In this document: positions 1-5,713 of the stretch, one piece after another
Position numbering within the stretch: position 1 is the first letter of the stretch
Layout: each line of letters starts with the position of its first letter
Assembly: GCA_946886185.1 (NCBI GenBank)
Contig: CAMPIC010000225.1
Span: 1 to 5,713 of the forward strand
Direction of reading: 5' to 3'
Length of the DNA stretch: 5,713 nt
Source: an uncultured bacterium
GTDB lineage: Bacteria; Eisenbacteria; RBG-16-71-46; CAIMUX01
The notes under the pieces: generated by a model
Database searches by the model: none
The model's input: only the letters and a program-made list of their open reading frames with translations
What the model was told of the DNA's origin: nothing
Made by a program: the position numbers and the translations under genes

Positions 1-801
1 GCAAGTCACTTCCGCTCCGGGAGTGAAGGGTTGAGATTCCTGCTGCTCATCATGGTTGTCTATGCCGCGAGTGTGATCGCGTTTTTCGTGACGGCGCGGT
101 ATCGAGCTCCGATCGTTCCGTTGCTTCTGATCTTCGCGGCGATCGGGCTCGAGGCGATTCGCGGTGCTTTGAGCAGACTGACGGGCTCACTCCGCACTTC
201 CCCAGCTCCGGAGCGGAGCGCTGCGTGGAGGCGGGTCGCGGCGCTGTCGGCCACGCTCGTGGTCGCAGGCGTGATCGCGAACGCCGGACTGCCTCCGATG
301 CCGACAGAGTTCAACAGCGATGCCCACTCGGACCTCGGATACACCTACCAAGTCAACGGCGATGGTGCGGCGGCGCGCCGAGAGTACGAACGTGCTTTGG
401 AGCTCGATCCGCAGAATTTCGAGGCGAGGAACAACCTGGCGGGGCTGCTGGCGGAGGCAGGCGAGTGGGCGCCCGCGGTCCTGCAGCTGCGCACGATCCT
501 CGAGCAGTATCCGGAGGATCGCAAGGCGCTCGCCAACATCGGGCGGATCTATCTGACGATGGGGCGTCCTTACGATGCCGGCGCGAGTTTCGATCGCCTG
601 GCTCGTCTCGATCCGCAGGATCCGGTCGCGACAGCCGGGCTGCAGTCGGCGCATGAAATGGCGGATCGCGTCGAAGCGGACGAGATGGCGGCGAATCCCG
701 AGCGGTTCCTCGAATCGGTTCGAAAGGCAGCCGCGGAGAGTCCGAACGACCGGTTCCTCCAAGCCAGACTGCAAGGCTTACGCGGCCGTGAGGCGCGATG
801 A
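1..801 (+). CDS. Membrane protein with C-terminal TPR domain, 5' partial (probable glycosyltransferase-TPR protein)
   Basis: The reading frame is open to the first base, so the gene begins upstream and only its last 266 codons are present (stop TGA 799-801). An in-frame TTG at 31 has hydrophobic codons after it, but coding sense continues before it and it is probably not the start. In window residues, about 11-30 and 37-55 are hydrophobic segments separated by a TARYRAPIVP stretch, a pattern I associate with the last membrane helices of PMT/ArnT-like (GT39-type) glycosyltransferases. A further hydrophobic segment lies near 78-95. About three TPR units follow, roughly 107-139, 140-173 and 174-207, each with the alternating small and aromatic residues of the repeat and ending near a P-D/N turn. 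The tail, 208-266, is charged and helical. The TPRs probably bind a partner protein; on which side of the membrane is not shown. The enzymatic part lies outside the window, so the glycosyltransferase assignment is inference; a plain membrane-anchored TPR protein is the alternative. Confidence 0.75.
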   Translation, partial: ASHFRSGSEGLRFLLLIMVVYAASVIAFFVTARYRAPIVPLLLIFAAIGLEAIRGALSRLTGSLRTSPAPERSAAWRRVAALSATLVVAGVIANAGLPPMPTEFNSDAHSDLGYTYQVNGDGAAARREYERALELDPQNFEARNNLAGLLAEAGEWAPAVLQLRTILEQYPEDRKALANIGRIYLTMGRPYDAGASFDRLARLDPQDPVATAGLQSAHEMADRVEADEMAANPERFLESVRKAAAESPNDRFLQARLQGLRGREAR

Positions 802-843
802 GCCGGCGCAACAATTGGGGGAGTCGCACGCTTTCGTCCCGAG

Positions 844-869
844 GCCCCTGCCGCCGGAGCGGCAGGGGC
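844..869 (+). terminator. Perfect GC-rich hairpin, terminator-like, downstream of the TPR gene
   Basis: Arms 844-853 (GCCCCTGCCG) and 860-869 (CGGCAGGGGC) are exact reverse complements, and C854-G859 can extend the stem to 11 bp around a CGGA loop. The structure begins 43 nt after the TPR stop codon. No T-tract follows (next bases GGTCTGACGG), so it is not a textbook intrinsic terminator. Such U-less hairpins at gene ends may act as terminators or as 3'-end RNA stabilisers. The hairpin is directly visible; the function is inferred from position. Confidence 0.5.
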
Positions 870-947
870 GGTCTGACGGGCTGGTGTCGAATCGTCGGAT
901 TGAACGGGTAGAGCGGGAAGTACGGACGTCGCTGCGCGGGAAGGGGG

Positions 948-977
948 CTGGCACTGCTCCCGAGTTGGCCCTATGTT
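948..977 (+). promoter_or_regulatory. Weak candidate sigma70-type promoter for the ABC exporter genes
   Basis: CTGGCA (948-953) matches the -35 consensus at 4 of 6 positions. TATGTT (972-977) matches the -10 consensus at 4 of 6, and the spacer is 18 nt. It lies about 64 nt before the ATG at 1041, after the hairpin at 844-869, in a locally less GC-rich patch. A promoter is expected somewhere in this gap because the upstream gene ends at a hairpin, but the match is weak and could be chance. Confidence 0.25.
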
Positions 978-1029
978 TGGCTCCTTGTTGCCTGGATGCT
1001 CACTGAGCGAACCGGAGTGCGGACGGTCG

Positions 1030-1034
1030 AGGAG
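1030..1034 (+). promoter_or_regulatory. Ribosome binding site deciding the ATPase start
   Basis: AGGAG sits 6 nt before the ATG at 1041. This favours 1041 over the in-frame upstream ATG at 996, which has no comparable purine-rich site and would add 15 residues without family resemblance. Confidence 0.7.
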
Positions 1035-1040
1035 AAGCGG

Positions 1041-1952
1041 ATGAAAGAAGCCCTCCGGATCGAGGGAGTGAGCAAGCGATACGGGAACGTCCAGGCGGTT
1101 CACCCGATCGATCTCGTGGTGCCGGCCGCATCCATCTACGGATTGCTGGGTCCGAACGGCGCGGGCAAGACCACGACCATCCGCATGGTCATGGACATCA
1201 TCAAGCCCGACGCCGGCACGATCACCCTACTCGGCTCGCCTGATCCGGAGAAACGGCGGGACCGCATCGGGTACTTGCCGGAAGAGCGCGGCATCTATCG
1301 CAAGATGAAGGTGCGCGACCTCCTCGTGTATTTTGCTCGCCTGCGTCGAATCAGTGGCGCAGAGGCGCGCACACGCGCGGACTGGTGGATGCAGCGGTTC
1401 GATCTCTCCTCATGGGCGGATCACAAGATCGAGTCGCTTTCCAAGGGGATGGCGCAGAAAGTCCAGTTCATCGCCACGGTGATCCACGATCCGGAGGCGA
1501 TCATTCTCGATGAGCCGTTCTCCGGCTTCGATCCGATCAACGTCGACCTGGTCAAAGACATCATTCTCGAGCTCCGTCAAAAGGGGACGACGATCATCCT
1601 CTCGACCCATCAGATGGAGACGGTCGAGAAGCTGTGCGATTCCATCTGCCTGATCAACAAAGGGGTCAAGGTGCTGGACGGACCGCTCCAATTCGTCAAA
1701 TCCCAGGGAGGGGCGAAGCGGATCCAGATCGAGTATCAGGGCACGGCCACCTTCTTCCGAGATCCTCGTCTGGTCGAGACGTTCGACGACACCGGCCGTT
1801 TCGTGGAGGTGCTTCCCGCCCCGGGCGTCACGTCGCAGCAGATCCTCGAAGCGGCAATGAGCGAAGTGGTCATCTCCCGGTTTCAGCTCATGGAACCTTC
1901 GTTGCACCGGATCTTCGTGGAAACGGTGCGGGCAGCGGGAGGGAACGCATGA
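1041..1952 (+). CDS. ABC transporter ATP-binding protein, NatA/YhaQ-like (ABC-2 exporter)
   Basis: This 303-residue cytoplasmic ATPase should energise the permease encoded next to it. All nucleotide-binding motifs are visible: Walker A GPNGAGKT at 37-44, Walker B IILDEP at 154-159 with catalytic Glu158, D-loop SGFDP at 161-165 and switch His190 in ILSTH. The signature reads LSKGM (133-137) rather than LSGGQ, and the Q-loop region reads YLPEERGIY (78-86) with Glu in place of Gln. Both variants are usual in the NatA/YhaQ group. Residues from about 220 to 303, ending with LHRIFVETVR, fit the C-terminal extension of that group (DUF4162-like). The stop overlaps the permease start as ATGA (1949-1952), so the two are translationally coupled. 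Bacillus NatA drives Na+ export, but most relatives have no known substrate, so substrate is not assigned. No key residue is missing and the gene looks intact. Confidence 0.93.
   Translation: MKEALRIEGVSKRYGNVQAVHPIDLVVPAASIYGLLGPNGAGKTTTIRMVMDIIKPDAGTITLLGSPDPEKRRDRIGYLPEERGIYRKMKVRDLLVYFARLRRISGAEARTRADWWMQRFDLSSWADHKIESLSKGMAQKVQFIATVIHDPEAIILDEPFSGFDPINVDLVKDIILELRQKGTTIILSTHQMETVEKLCDSICLINKGVKVLDGPLQFVKSQGGAKRIQIEYQGTATFFRDPRLVETFDDTGRFVEVLPAPGVTSQQILEAAMSEVVISRFQLMEPSLHRIFVETVRAAGGNA
1937..1943 (+). promoter_or_regulatory. Ribosome binding site of the permease, inside the ATPase gene
   Basis: GGGAGGG lies 5 nt before the ATG at 1949, within the last codons of the ATPase gene. It supports 1949 as the permease start and reinitiation at the ATGA overlap. 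Confidence 0.6.
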
Positions 1953-3235
1953 GCAAGATGTGGGTCGTGTTCCGCCAGGAATATCTCAACCGCGTGCGCA
2001 CGCGGGGATTCGTCCTCGGGACGGTGCTGCTTCCACTCTTCATCATCCTGATCATGGTTCTGCCCGCCGTGCTCATGACCATGGACGTGGAACAGCCGGG
2101 GCGCTATCTCGTGGTGGACTCGACAGGAGTTCTTTTCGAGCCGCTCGCCGCCGCGCTTTCTGATTCCAACGAGGCGGGACAGCGCCTCTTCCAGCTCGAG
2201 AAGGCCGCGCTGGAGCCAGGATCGGCCGATCCGATCGCCGATCTGAACGCGGAGGTCGTGGCCGATCGCATCGCGGGCTACTTCGTGCTCGGGAAGGGCC
2301 TGCTCGACAGCGAGGGATCTTCGTACGGCGCTTTCTACGCGAAGAACGTCGCGGATGAAGAGCGCAACGCGGATCTGCGCCGCGTCCTCGAGGAAGTGGT
2401 GCGAGAACGCCGCGTCGAGGGCTCGCAGCTCGCCAATCAGGACATCGAGCGGATCATGCGCCCGGTCTCGCTCCGCACGTTTCGAGTGCGCGGAGAGGGA
2501 ACCGCGTCCGCGGACAACGGGCAAACCTTCATCGTGGCCTATCTGTTCGGATTCCTTTTCTACTTCAGCATGTTCAGTTTCGGCGCGATGACGCTGCGAA
2601 CCACACTGGAAGAAAAGACGCAGCGTTCCGCGGAGCTGATGGTCTCGACGGTACGGCCCTTCCATCTCATGGGTGGGAAAGTGCTGGGAGTGACCGCGGT
2701 CGCGCTTACGCAGCTGGCTATCTGGCTGCTCGCGGGCGTACTGGTGGTCGGCCAGGGAGTGGGCTTGCCCGGTGAGATGGCGGGCGCCCTGGAGGCGGTG
2801 CAGGCCGCGGCTCCTTCGCCCGTGGTGTTGGTGTTCTTCTTCGTCTACTTCGTCCTGGGATTCCTTCTCTATTCGGGGATGTTCGTCGCGGTGGGCGCGA
2901 TGGTGAGCACCGAGACGGAAGCGCAGCAGATGCAATTTCCCGCCACCATGCCGATCCTGATCAGCTTCCTGATGATGTTCCTCGCGATCCGCGATCCGAA
3001 CGGAACGCTCACCACCGTGCTCTCCTTGATTCCGATTTTCTCGCCCATTCTCATGATGGTGCGAATCACGGTGGTCATGCCGCCGGCCTGGCAGATCGCG
3101 CTTTCCATCGTCCTCTTGATCGCTTCGGTGTTCGGATCGATGTGGCTTTCCGCGCGTATCTTCCGAGTGGGTCTGCTCATGTATGGAAAGCGGCCGGATC
3201 TGCCGGAGCTGATGAAGTGGGTGCGCTACGGATGA
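1949..3235 (+). CDS. ABC-2 type permease, NatB/YhaP-like
   Basis: This 428-residue membrane subunit partners the preceding ATPase. The N-terminus (FRQEYLNRVRTRGFVLGT, from residue 8) leads into a first helix at about 21-45, the usual start of ABC-2 permeases of the COG1668 (NatB/YhaP) type. A large soluble domain of about 145 residues (46-192), probably extracytoplasmic, follows. Six further hydrophobic segments lie near 193-215, 245-268, 291-317, 331-347, 353-375 and 380-403. The cytoplasmic signature EEKTQRSAELMVSTVRP (221-237) followed by GGKVLG (242-247) is typical of the family and likely contacts the ATPase. The tail RIFRVGLLMYGKRP (403-416) is also characteristic. The family includes sodium exporters, but many relatives sit in unstudied operons, so the substrate is unknown. 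The frame is open upstream to 1634 inside the ATPase gene, but the RBS and homology put the start at 1949. Confidence 0.92.
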   Translation: MSKMWVVFRQEYLNRVRTRGFVLGTVLLPLFIILIMVLPAVLMTMDVEQPGRYLVVDSTGVLFEPLAAALSDSNEAGQRLFQLEKAALEPGSADPIADLNAEVVADRIAGYFVLGKGLLDSEGSSYGAFYAKNVADEERNADLRRVLEEVVRERRVEGSQLANQDIERIMRPVSLRTFRVRGEGTASADNGQTFIVAYLFGFLFYFSMFSFGAMTLRTTLEEKTQRSAELMVSTVRPFHLMGGKVLGVTAVALTQLAIWLLAGVLVVGQGVGLPGEMAGALEAVQAAAPSPVVLVFFFVYFVLGFLLYSGMFVAVGAMVSTETEAQQMQFPATMPILISFLMMFLAIRDPNGTLTTVLSLIPIFSPILMMVRITVVMPPAWQIALSIVLLIASVFGSMWLSARIFRVGLLMYGKRPDLPELMKWVRYG

Positions 3236-3248
3236 TGGGGGGGCGCGG

Positions 3249-3283
3249 GCGTGCGCGGCTGACCCGGTCTTGCCGGCGCGTGC
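3249..3283 (+). terminator. Imperfect GC-rich hairpin after the exporter genes
   Basis: Arms 3249-3259 and 3272-3283 form an 11-bp stem containing two G-U pairs and one bulged G (3275). The loop holds a small GAC/GTC stem (3261-3263 with 3267-3269). It starts 14 nt after the permease stop and has no T-tract. Position suggests a transcript end or a processing/stability element between the exporter and transhydrogenase genes. In such GC-rich DNA imperfect stems also arise by chance. Confidence 0.3.
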
Positions 3284-3364
3284 GTCGTGCAGAGAGTGCG
3301 CTTCCGCGGGAGTGAGAACGGCGAGGTCGAGGACTCACGGATGATCCGGGTGGGATGAATCGCC

Positions 3365-3370
3365 GGGAGG
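3365..3370 (+). promoter_or_regulatory. Ribosome binding site of pntAA
   Basis: GGGAGG is placed 7 nt before the ATG at 3378. It fixes the true start of pntAA, upstream of the frameshift, and argues against starts in the shifted frame such as GTG 3442. No convincing promoter was found in 3236-3364. Confidence 0.7.
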
Positions 3371-3377
3371 ATTGACG

Positions 3378-4494
3378 ATGCGGGTGGGAGTGCCGGCAGA
3401 GACGGCGCCCGGAGAGCGGCGCGTCGCGATCGTGCCTCAAGGTGCGAAGAAGCTCGTCGATGCGGGGATCGAGGTCGCGATCGAGGCGGGGGGCGGGAGT
3501 TGCATCCGGCTATCTTGATTCCGCCTACCGCGATGCCGGCGCGCAGATCCTGGAGCGCGCGAACATCTTTGCGAGCGATATCGTAGCGCGCGTCCGCACG
3601 TCCACCCTCGAGGAGGTCGACCTCCTGCGCAAGGGAGCGATCCTCGTCAGTCTGCTCGATCCATTCGACAATCCGGAACTGCTCGCCAAGCTCGCGAGCC
3701 AGGGCGTGACCAGCCTGTGTCTAGAGCTGATTCCACGCAGCACGCGGGCGCAGCGCATGGACGTGCTCTCCTCTCAGGCCAATCTGGCCGGCTACGTGAC
3801 CGTGATCCTGGCGGCGGAGCAGCTGGATCGCGTTTTCCCGATGATGATGACTCCTGCCGGCACGCTGCCTCCGGCGCGCGCCTTCGTGATCGGAGCGGGA
3901 GTGGCCGGACTGCAGGCGATCGCCACCGCCAAACGGCTGGGAGCGCGCGTGGAGGCGTTCGACACGCGTCCCGAGGTGAGGGAGCAGGTGCAGTCGCTCG
4001 GAGCCAAGTTCCTCCAGATCGATCTCGGAGAGCTGGGCAGGACGGAACAGGGATACGCGCGCGAGCTCACCCCGGAGCAGCTCGTGACGCAGCGCGAGGC
4101 GATGAAGAAAGCGATCGGGCTATCCGATGTGGTCATCTCCACGGCGCAGGTGTTCGGGCGCAAGGCTCCGCGCATCGTGACTGCCGACATGCTCGCGGGG
4201 ATGCGCCCGGGCGCCGTGGTGGTCGATCTCGCGATCGAGTCGGGCGGCAATGTGGAAGGTGCGGAGCTCGATCGCATCGTCGAGGTGCAGGGAGTGAAGG
4301 TCGTGGGGCTGGGGAATCTCCCTTCTCGAGTGAGCCGTGATGCGAGCGCGATGTTCTCGAGCAACGTGGCGCAGCTCATCAGCGACTTCTGGGACAAGGA
4401 AGCGAAGGCCCTGAAGCTCGATCGCGATGACGAGATCATCGGGAGCATTCTCCTGACTCACGAAGGAGCGGTGGTGCACGAGCGTTTTCGGTAG
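3378..4494 (+). CDS. pntAA: NAD(P)+ transhydrogenase subunit alpha 1 (dI), interrupted by a one-base frameshift
   Basis: This encodes the NAD(H)-binding dI subunit of the proton-translocating transhydrogenase. As written, the frame from ATG 3378 ends at TGA 3516-3518 after 46 codons. All later dI homology lies in the next frame, ending at TAG 4492-4494. Dropping one G from 3488-3493 joins the halves into 371 residues, close to the roughly 380 of stand-alone dI proteins. Numbered on that repaired protein, it starts MRVGVPAETAPGERRVA, passes EAGAGVASGY at the repair point, and carries the RQD-loop residues Arg120, Gln125, Asp128, Ser131 and Tyr139 in IPRSTRAQRMD...AGY. The Rossmann motif GAGVAG is at 172-177, the ribose-binding Asp is in FDTRP (195), a mobile-loop Tyr is near 226, and NLPSRVSRDASAMF is at 313-326. 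All key residues are intact after repair. A sequence error or a very recent mutation fits better than old decay. Next is pntAB, 64 nt downstream. Confidence 0.88.
3488..3493 (+). other. G6 run carrying the pntAA frameshift
   Basis: Six consecutive G residues lie exactly where dI homology changes frame. Reading with five Gs gives Glu-Ala-Gly-Ala-Gly-Val-Ala-Ser-Gly-Tyr, matching the family's EAGAG...G pattern. Reading with six gives Glu-Ala-Gly-Gly-Gly-Ser-Cys and then a stop. A +1 shift, or a one-base deletion, is what restores the frame. Confidence 0.85.
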
Positions 4495-4546
4495 GTGAGC
4501 GGTGTCGATGTCGGATCGGTAGGCAGTCGGGAAGTGTGATCGTTCC

Positions 4547-4552
4547 GGAGGG
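4547..4552 (+). promoter_or_regulatory. Ribosome binding site of pntAB
   Basis: GGAGGG is placed 6 nt before the ATG at 4559. It is strong, which suits a gene that starts 64 nt after its upstream neighbour and is therefore not translationally coupled to it. I see nothing else in 4495-4546. Confidence 0.7.
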
Positions 4553-4558
4553 AATTGA

Positions 4559-4846
4559 ATGGAAGCCATCTACCTCACGTTCATCCTGATGCTCTCCATC
4601 TTCCTGGGATTCGAGCTGATCGCGAAGGTTCCTTCCACTCTGCACACTCCGCTGATGTCGGGATCGAACGCAATCTCCGGCATCACCATCGTGGGAGCGC
4701 TGGTCTCGGCGGGCGCCGATCACCATGGAGTGGCGACGGTGCTGGGGCTCCTCGCGGTCATTTCCGCCATGATCAACGTGGTCGGCGGCTACTGGGTGAC
4801 CGACCGGATGCTGGGGATGTTCCGCGGGCGGGGAGAGAAGAAGTGA
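4559..4846 (+). CDS. pntAB: NAD(P)+ transhydrogenase subunit alpha 2 (N-terminal part of membrane domain dII)
   Basis: This 95-residue integral membrane protein supplies the alpha-side helices of the proton channel in the three-subunit transhydrogenase; its length is normal for PntAB. Hydrophobic segments lie at about 4-22, 38-53 and 58-80. The family blocks are clear: GFELIAKVPSTLHTPLMSGSNAISGI (17-42), broken here only by normal substitutions, and NVVGGYWVTDRMLGMF (73-88). Residue 40 in NAISG is Ser. As I recall, the Thermus thermophilus enzyme has its channel histidine here (NFIHG), while E. coli has Ser here and its histidine in the beta subunit. The stop TGA (4844-4846) overlaps the pntB GTG start as GTGA, so translation is coupled and the subunits are probably made in balance. 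The gene is intact, in contrast to both neighbours. Confidence 0.95.
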   Translation: MEAIYLTFILMLSIFLGFELIAKVPSTLHTPLMSGSNAISGITIVGALVSAGADHHGVATVLGLLAVISAMINVVGGYWVTDRMLGMFRGRGEKK

Positions 4847-5694
4847 GTCCGCGAGACCTCGTCATCAATCTCTCCTACCTCGTTTCCGCGCTCCTCTTCA
4901 TCTTCGGGCTCAAGATGCTGAGCGCGCCGTCCAGCGCGCGCCGGGGAAACTTGCTTTCCGCGGTCGGCATGCTCCTCGCCATCGTGGTCACGTTGCTCAA
5001 TCGGAACATCGTCCAGTTCCACTGGATCGCGATCGGGATGGTGATCGGATCGGTCATCGGCCTGGCGGCGGCGCGGCGCGTGGCGATGACCTCGATGCCG
5101 GAGATGGTGGGTCTTTTCAACGGCTCGGGAGGGCTCGCCAGCCTGTTGGTCGGATGGACCGCGCTCTATGAGCCCGGCAACGTGCTCTTCACGCATGTCA
5201 CGATCGCCCTCTCCATCTTGATCGGCGGAGTGACCTTCTCGGGGAGCGTGCTGGCTTGGGGCAAGCTGAGCGAGAGGATGACGAGCCGGGCGGTGGTTTT
5301 CGGCGCGCAACGGGTCATCAACGCGCTGCTTCTGCTCGCGGCGATCGCGGCGAGCGTGCTCTTCGTTCTCGACCCGTCCCACACCTCTCCGTATCTGTTC
5401 GCCCTGATCGCGCTCTCGCTCATTCTGGGAGTGATGGCGGTGCTCCCGATCGGAGGAGCGGACATGCCGGTCGTGATCTCCCTCCTCAACAGCTACTCCG
5501 GGCTCGCGGGCTGCGCGGCCGGCTTCGTGATCAACAACAACATCCTCATCGTGGCCGGCGCGATGGTGGGGGCGAGCGGGATCATCCTCACCAACATCAT
5601 GTGCAAGGCGATGAACCGATCGATTGCGAACGACGTGTTCAGCGGCTTCGGCGCGGACGTGCAGGCGGGCGACTCGATCGTCGGAGAGGTCTAG
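4843..5694 (+). CDS. pntB: NAD(P)+ transhydrogenase subunit beta, membrane domain only; ends before dIII
   Basis: From GTG 4843 (overlapping the pntAB stop, RBS GGGAG 4831-4835) this encodes 283 residues; intact PntB is about 460. The whole beta membrane domain is present, with hydrophobic segments near 7-27, 36-54, 60-77, 92-108, 118-140, 156-176, 183-200, 208-230 and 233-252. Family blocks include TSMPEMVGLF (83-92), GGADMPVVISLLNSYSG (204-220) with Asp207 and Asn216 (E. coli Asp213 and Asn222), and IMCKAMNRS (252-260) with Cys254 and Arg259. The residue matching E. coli beta His91 is Asn93. The frame stops at TAG 5692-5694, right after GFGADVQAGDSIVGEV, which is the dII-dIII linker. The NADP(H)-binding dIII domain is therefore missing from this frame, and without it the enzyme cannot transfer hydride. 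Whether the stop is real is uncertain, because homology continues past it. Alternatives are a separately encoded dIII beyond the window, or a pseudogene. Confidence 0.88.
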   Translation: MSPRDLVINLSYLVSALLFIFGLKMLSAPSSARRGNLLSAVGMLLAIVVTLLNRNIVQFHWIAIGMVIGSVIGLAAARRVAMTSMPEMVGLFNGSGGLASLLVGWTALYEPGNVLFTHVTIALSILIGGVTFSGSVLAWGKLSERMTSRAVVFGAQRVINALLLLAAIAASVLFVLDPSHTSPYLFALIALSLILGVMAVLPIGGADMPVVISLLNSYSGLAGCAAGFVINNNILIVAGAMVGASGIILTNIMCKAMNRSIANDVFSGFGADVQAGDSIVGEV

Positions 5695-5713
5695 CCGATC
5701 AGCGTGTAGGATG
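5692..5713 (+). other. Possible continuation of pntB through two in-frame amber codons
   Basis: Reading on in the pntB frame gives Val, TAG (5692-5694), Pro-Ile-Ser-Val, TAG (5707-5709), Asp. Placed against E. coli PntB (GEHREITAEETA, from memory), the pattern GEV-x-PISV-x-D lines up without a gap, with the ambers at the Arg and first Glu positions. Each TAG is one G-to-T change from GAG, which would give GEVEPISVED. The other two frames give SRSACRM and ADQRVG, which look unlike the family. Only seven codons are available, so this is suggestive only. Confidence 0.5.

Noticed and set aside
949..968. TGGCAC as the -24 element of a sigma54 promoter.
   Set aside because: There is no GC element at the required distance; the next TTGG is too far downstream.
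996..1040. Upstream in-frame ATG at 996 as the ATPase start.
   Set aside because: It lacks a clear Shine-Dalgarno site and adds 15 residues without family resemblance, while ATG 1041 has AGGAG at correct spacing.
1883..2935. Long open frame on the - strand antisense to the permease (350 codons), with several similar antisense frames elsewhere.
   Set aside because: Its composition is low-complexity, rich in His, Arg and Glu, as expected from the complement of GC-rich coding DNA. The + strand carries clear family motifs throughout.
3488..3494. G GGG GGC fits the X XXY YYZ slippery heptamer in the pntAA frame, suggesting programmed -1 frameshifting.
   Set aside because: A -1 slip leads to the frame starting at 3494, whereas dI homology resumes in the +1 frame (3496). 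Only a +1 shift, a -2 shift or loss of one G restores the protein.
3516..3518. TGA inside pntAA as a selenocysteine codon.
   Set aside because: The residues just before and after it in that frame do not resemble dI; the homology is in another frame from 3493 onward.
3916..3923. GCGATCGC octamers (also 5341-5348) resembling cyanobacterial HIP1 repeats.
   Set aside because: Only these two stood out, both inside codons for common residues in GATC-rich genes. That is far too few for HIP1-type abundance.
5711..5713. Terminal ATG as the start of a separate dIII gene.
   Set aside because: It has no well-spaced RBS, is out of frame with the PISV-x-D continuation, and nothing after it is visible.

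Overview
The window is GC-rich, densely coding bacterial DNA with every supported gene on the + strand. Starts are ATG or GTG with clear Shine-Dalgarno sites, and translationally coupled overlaps (ATGA, GTGA) occur inside gene pairs. Nothing in it fixes the taxon. The split three-gene transhydrogenase and the membrane glycosyltransferase-TPR style protein fit a high-GC environmental bacterium, possibly from a metagenome. I see no rRNA, tRNA, CRISPR array or insertion sequence.

Layout. (1) 1-801: the 3' part of a membrane protein whose C-terminal domain carries about three TPR repeats; it is cut by the left edge. (2) 802-1040: a 239-bp gap with a perfect GC-rich hairpin just past the TPR gene, then a weak promoter-like region. 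(3) 1041-3235: a coupled two-gene ABC-2 exporter of the NatA/NatB (YhaQ/YhaP) type, ATPase then permease. (4) 3236-3377: a gap with an imperfect hairpin soon after the permease stop and an RBS for the next gene. (5) 3378-5694: a pntAA-pntAB-pntB cluster for the proton-translocating NAD(P)+ transhydrogenase, which links the proton gradient to hydride transfer between NADH and NADP+.

The transhydrogenase operon is the notable part because two of its three genes are broken as written. pntAA has one extra G in a G6 run at 3488-3493; removing one G restores a full-length, fully family-like protein. pntB stops at an amber codon exactly at the junction between the membrane domain and the NADP(H)-binding dIII domain. 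The six in-frame codons after that stop still resemble the family, apart from a second amber codon. Both ambers are one G-to-T change away from GAG. Sequence error near a contig end, recent pseudogene decay and real amber readthrough are all possible; the first is the most economical. The membrane subunits also appear to lack both alternative proton-channel histidines known from characterised enzymes. I do not see an undescribed system here; the best leads are these anomalies.
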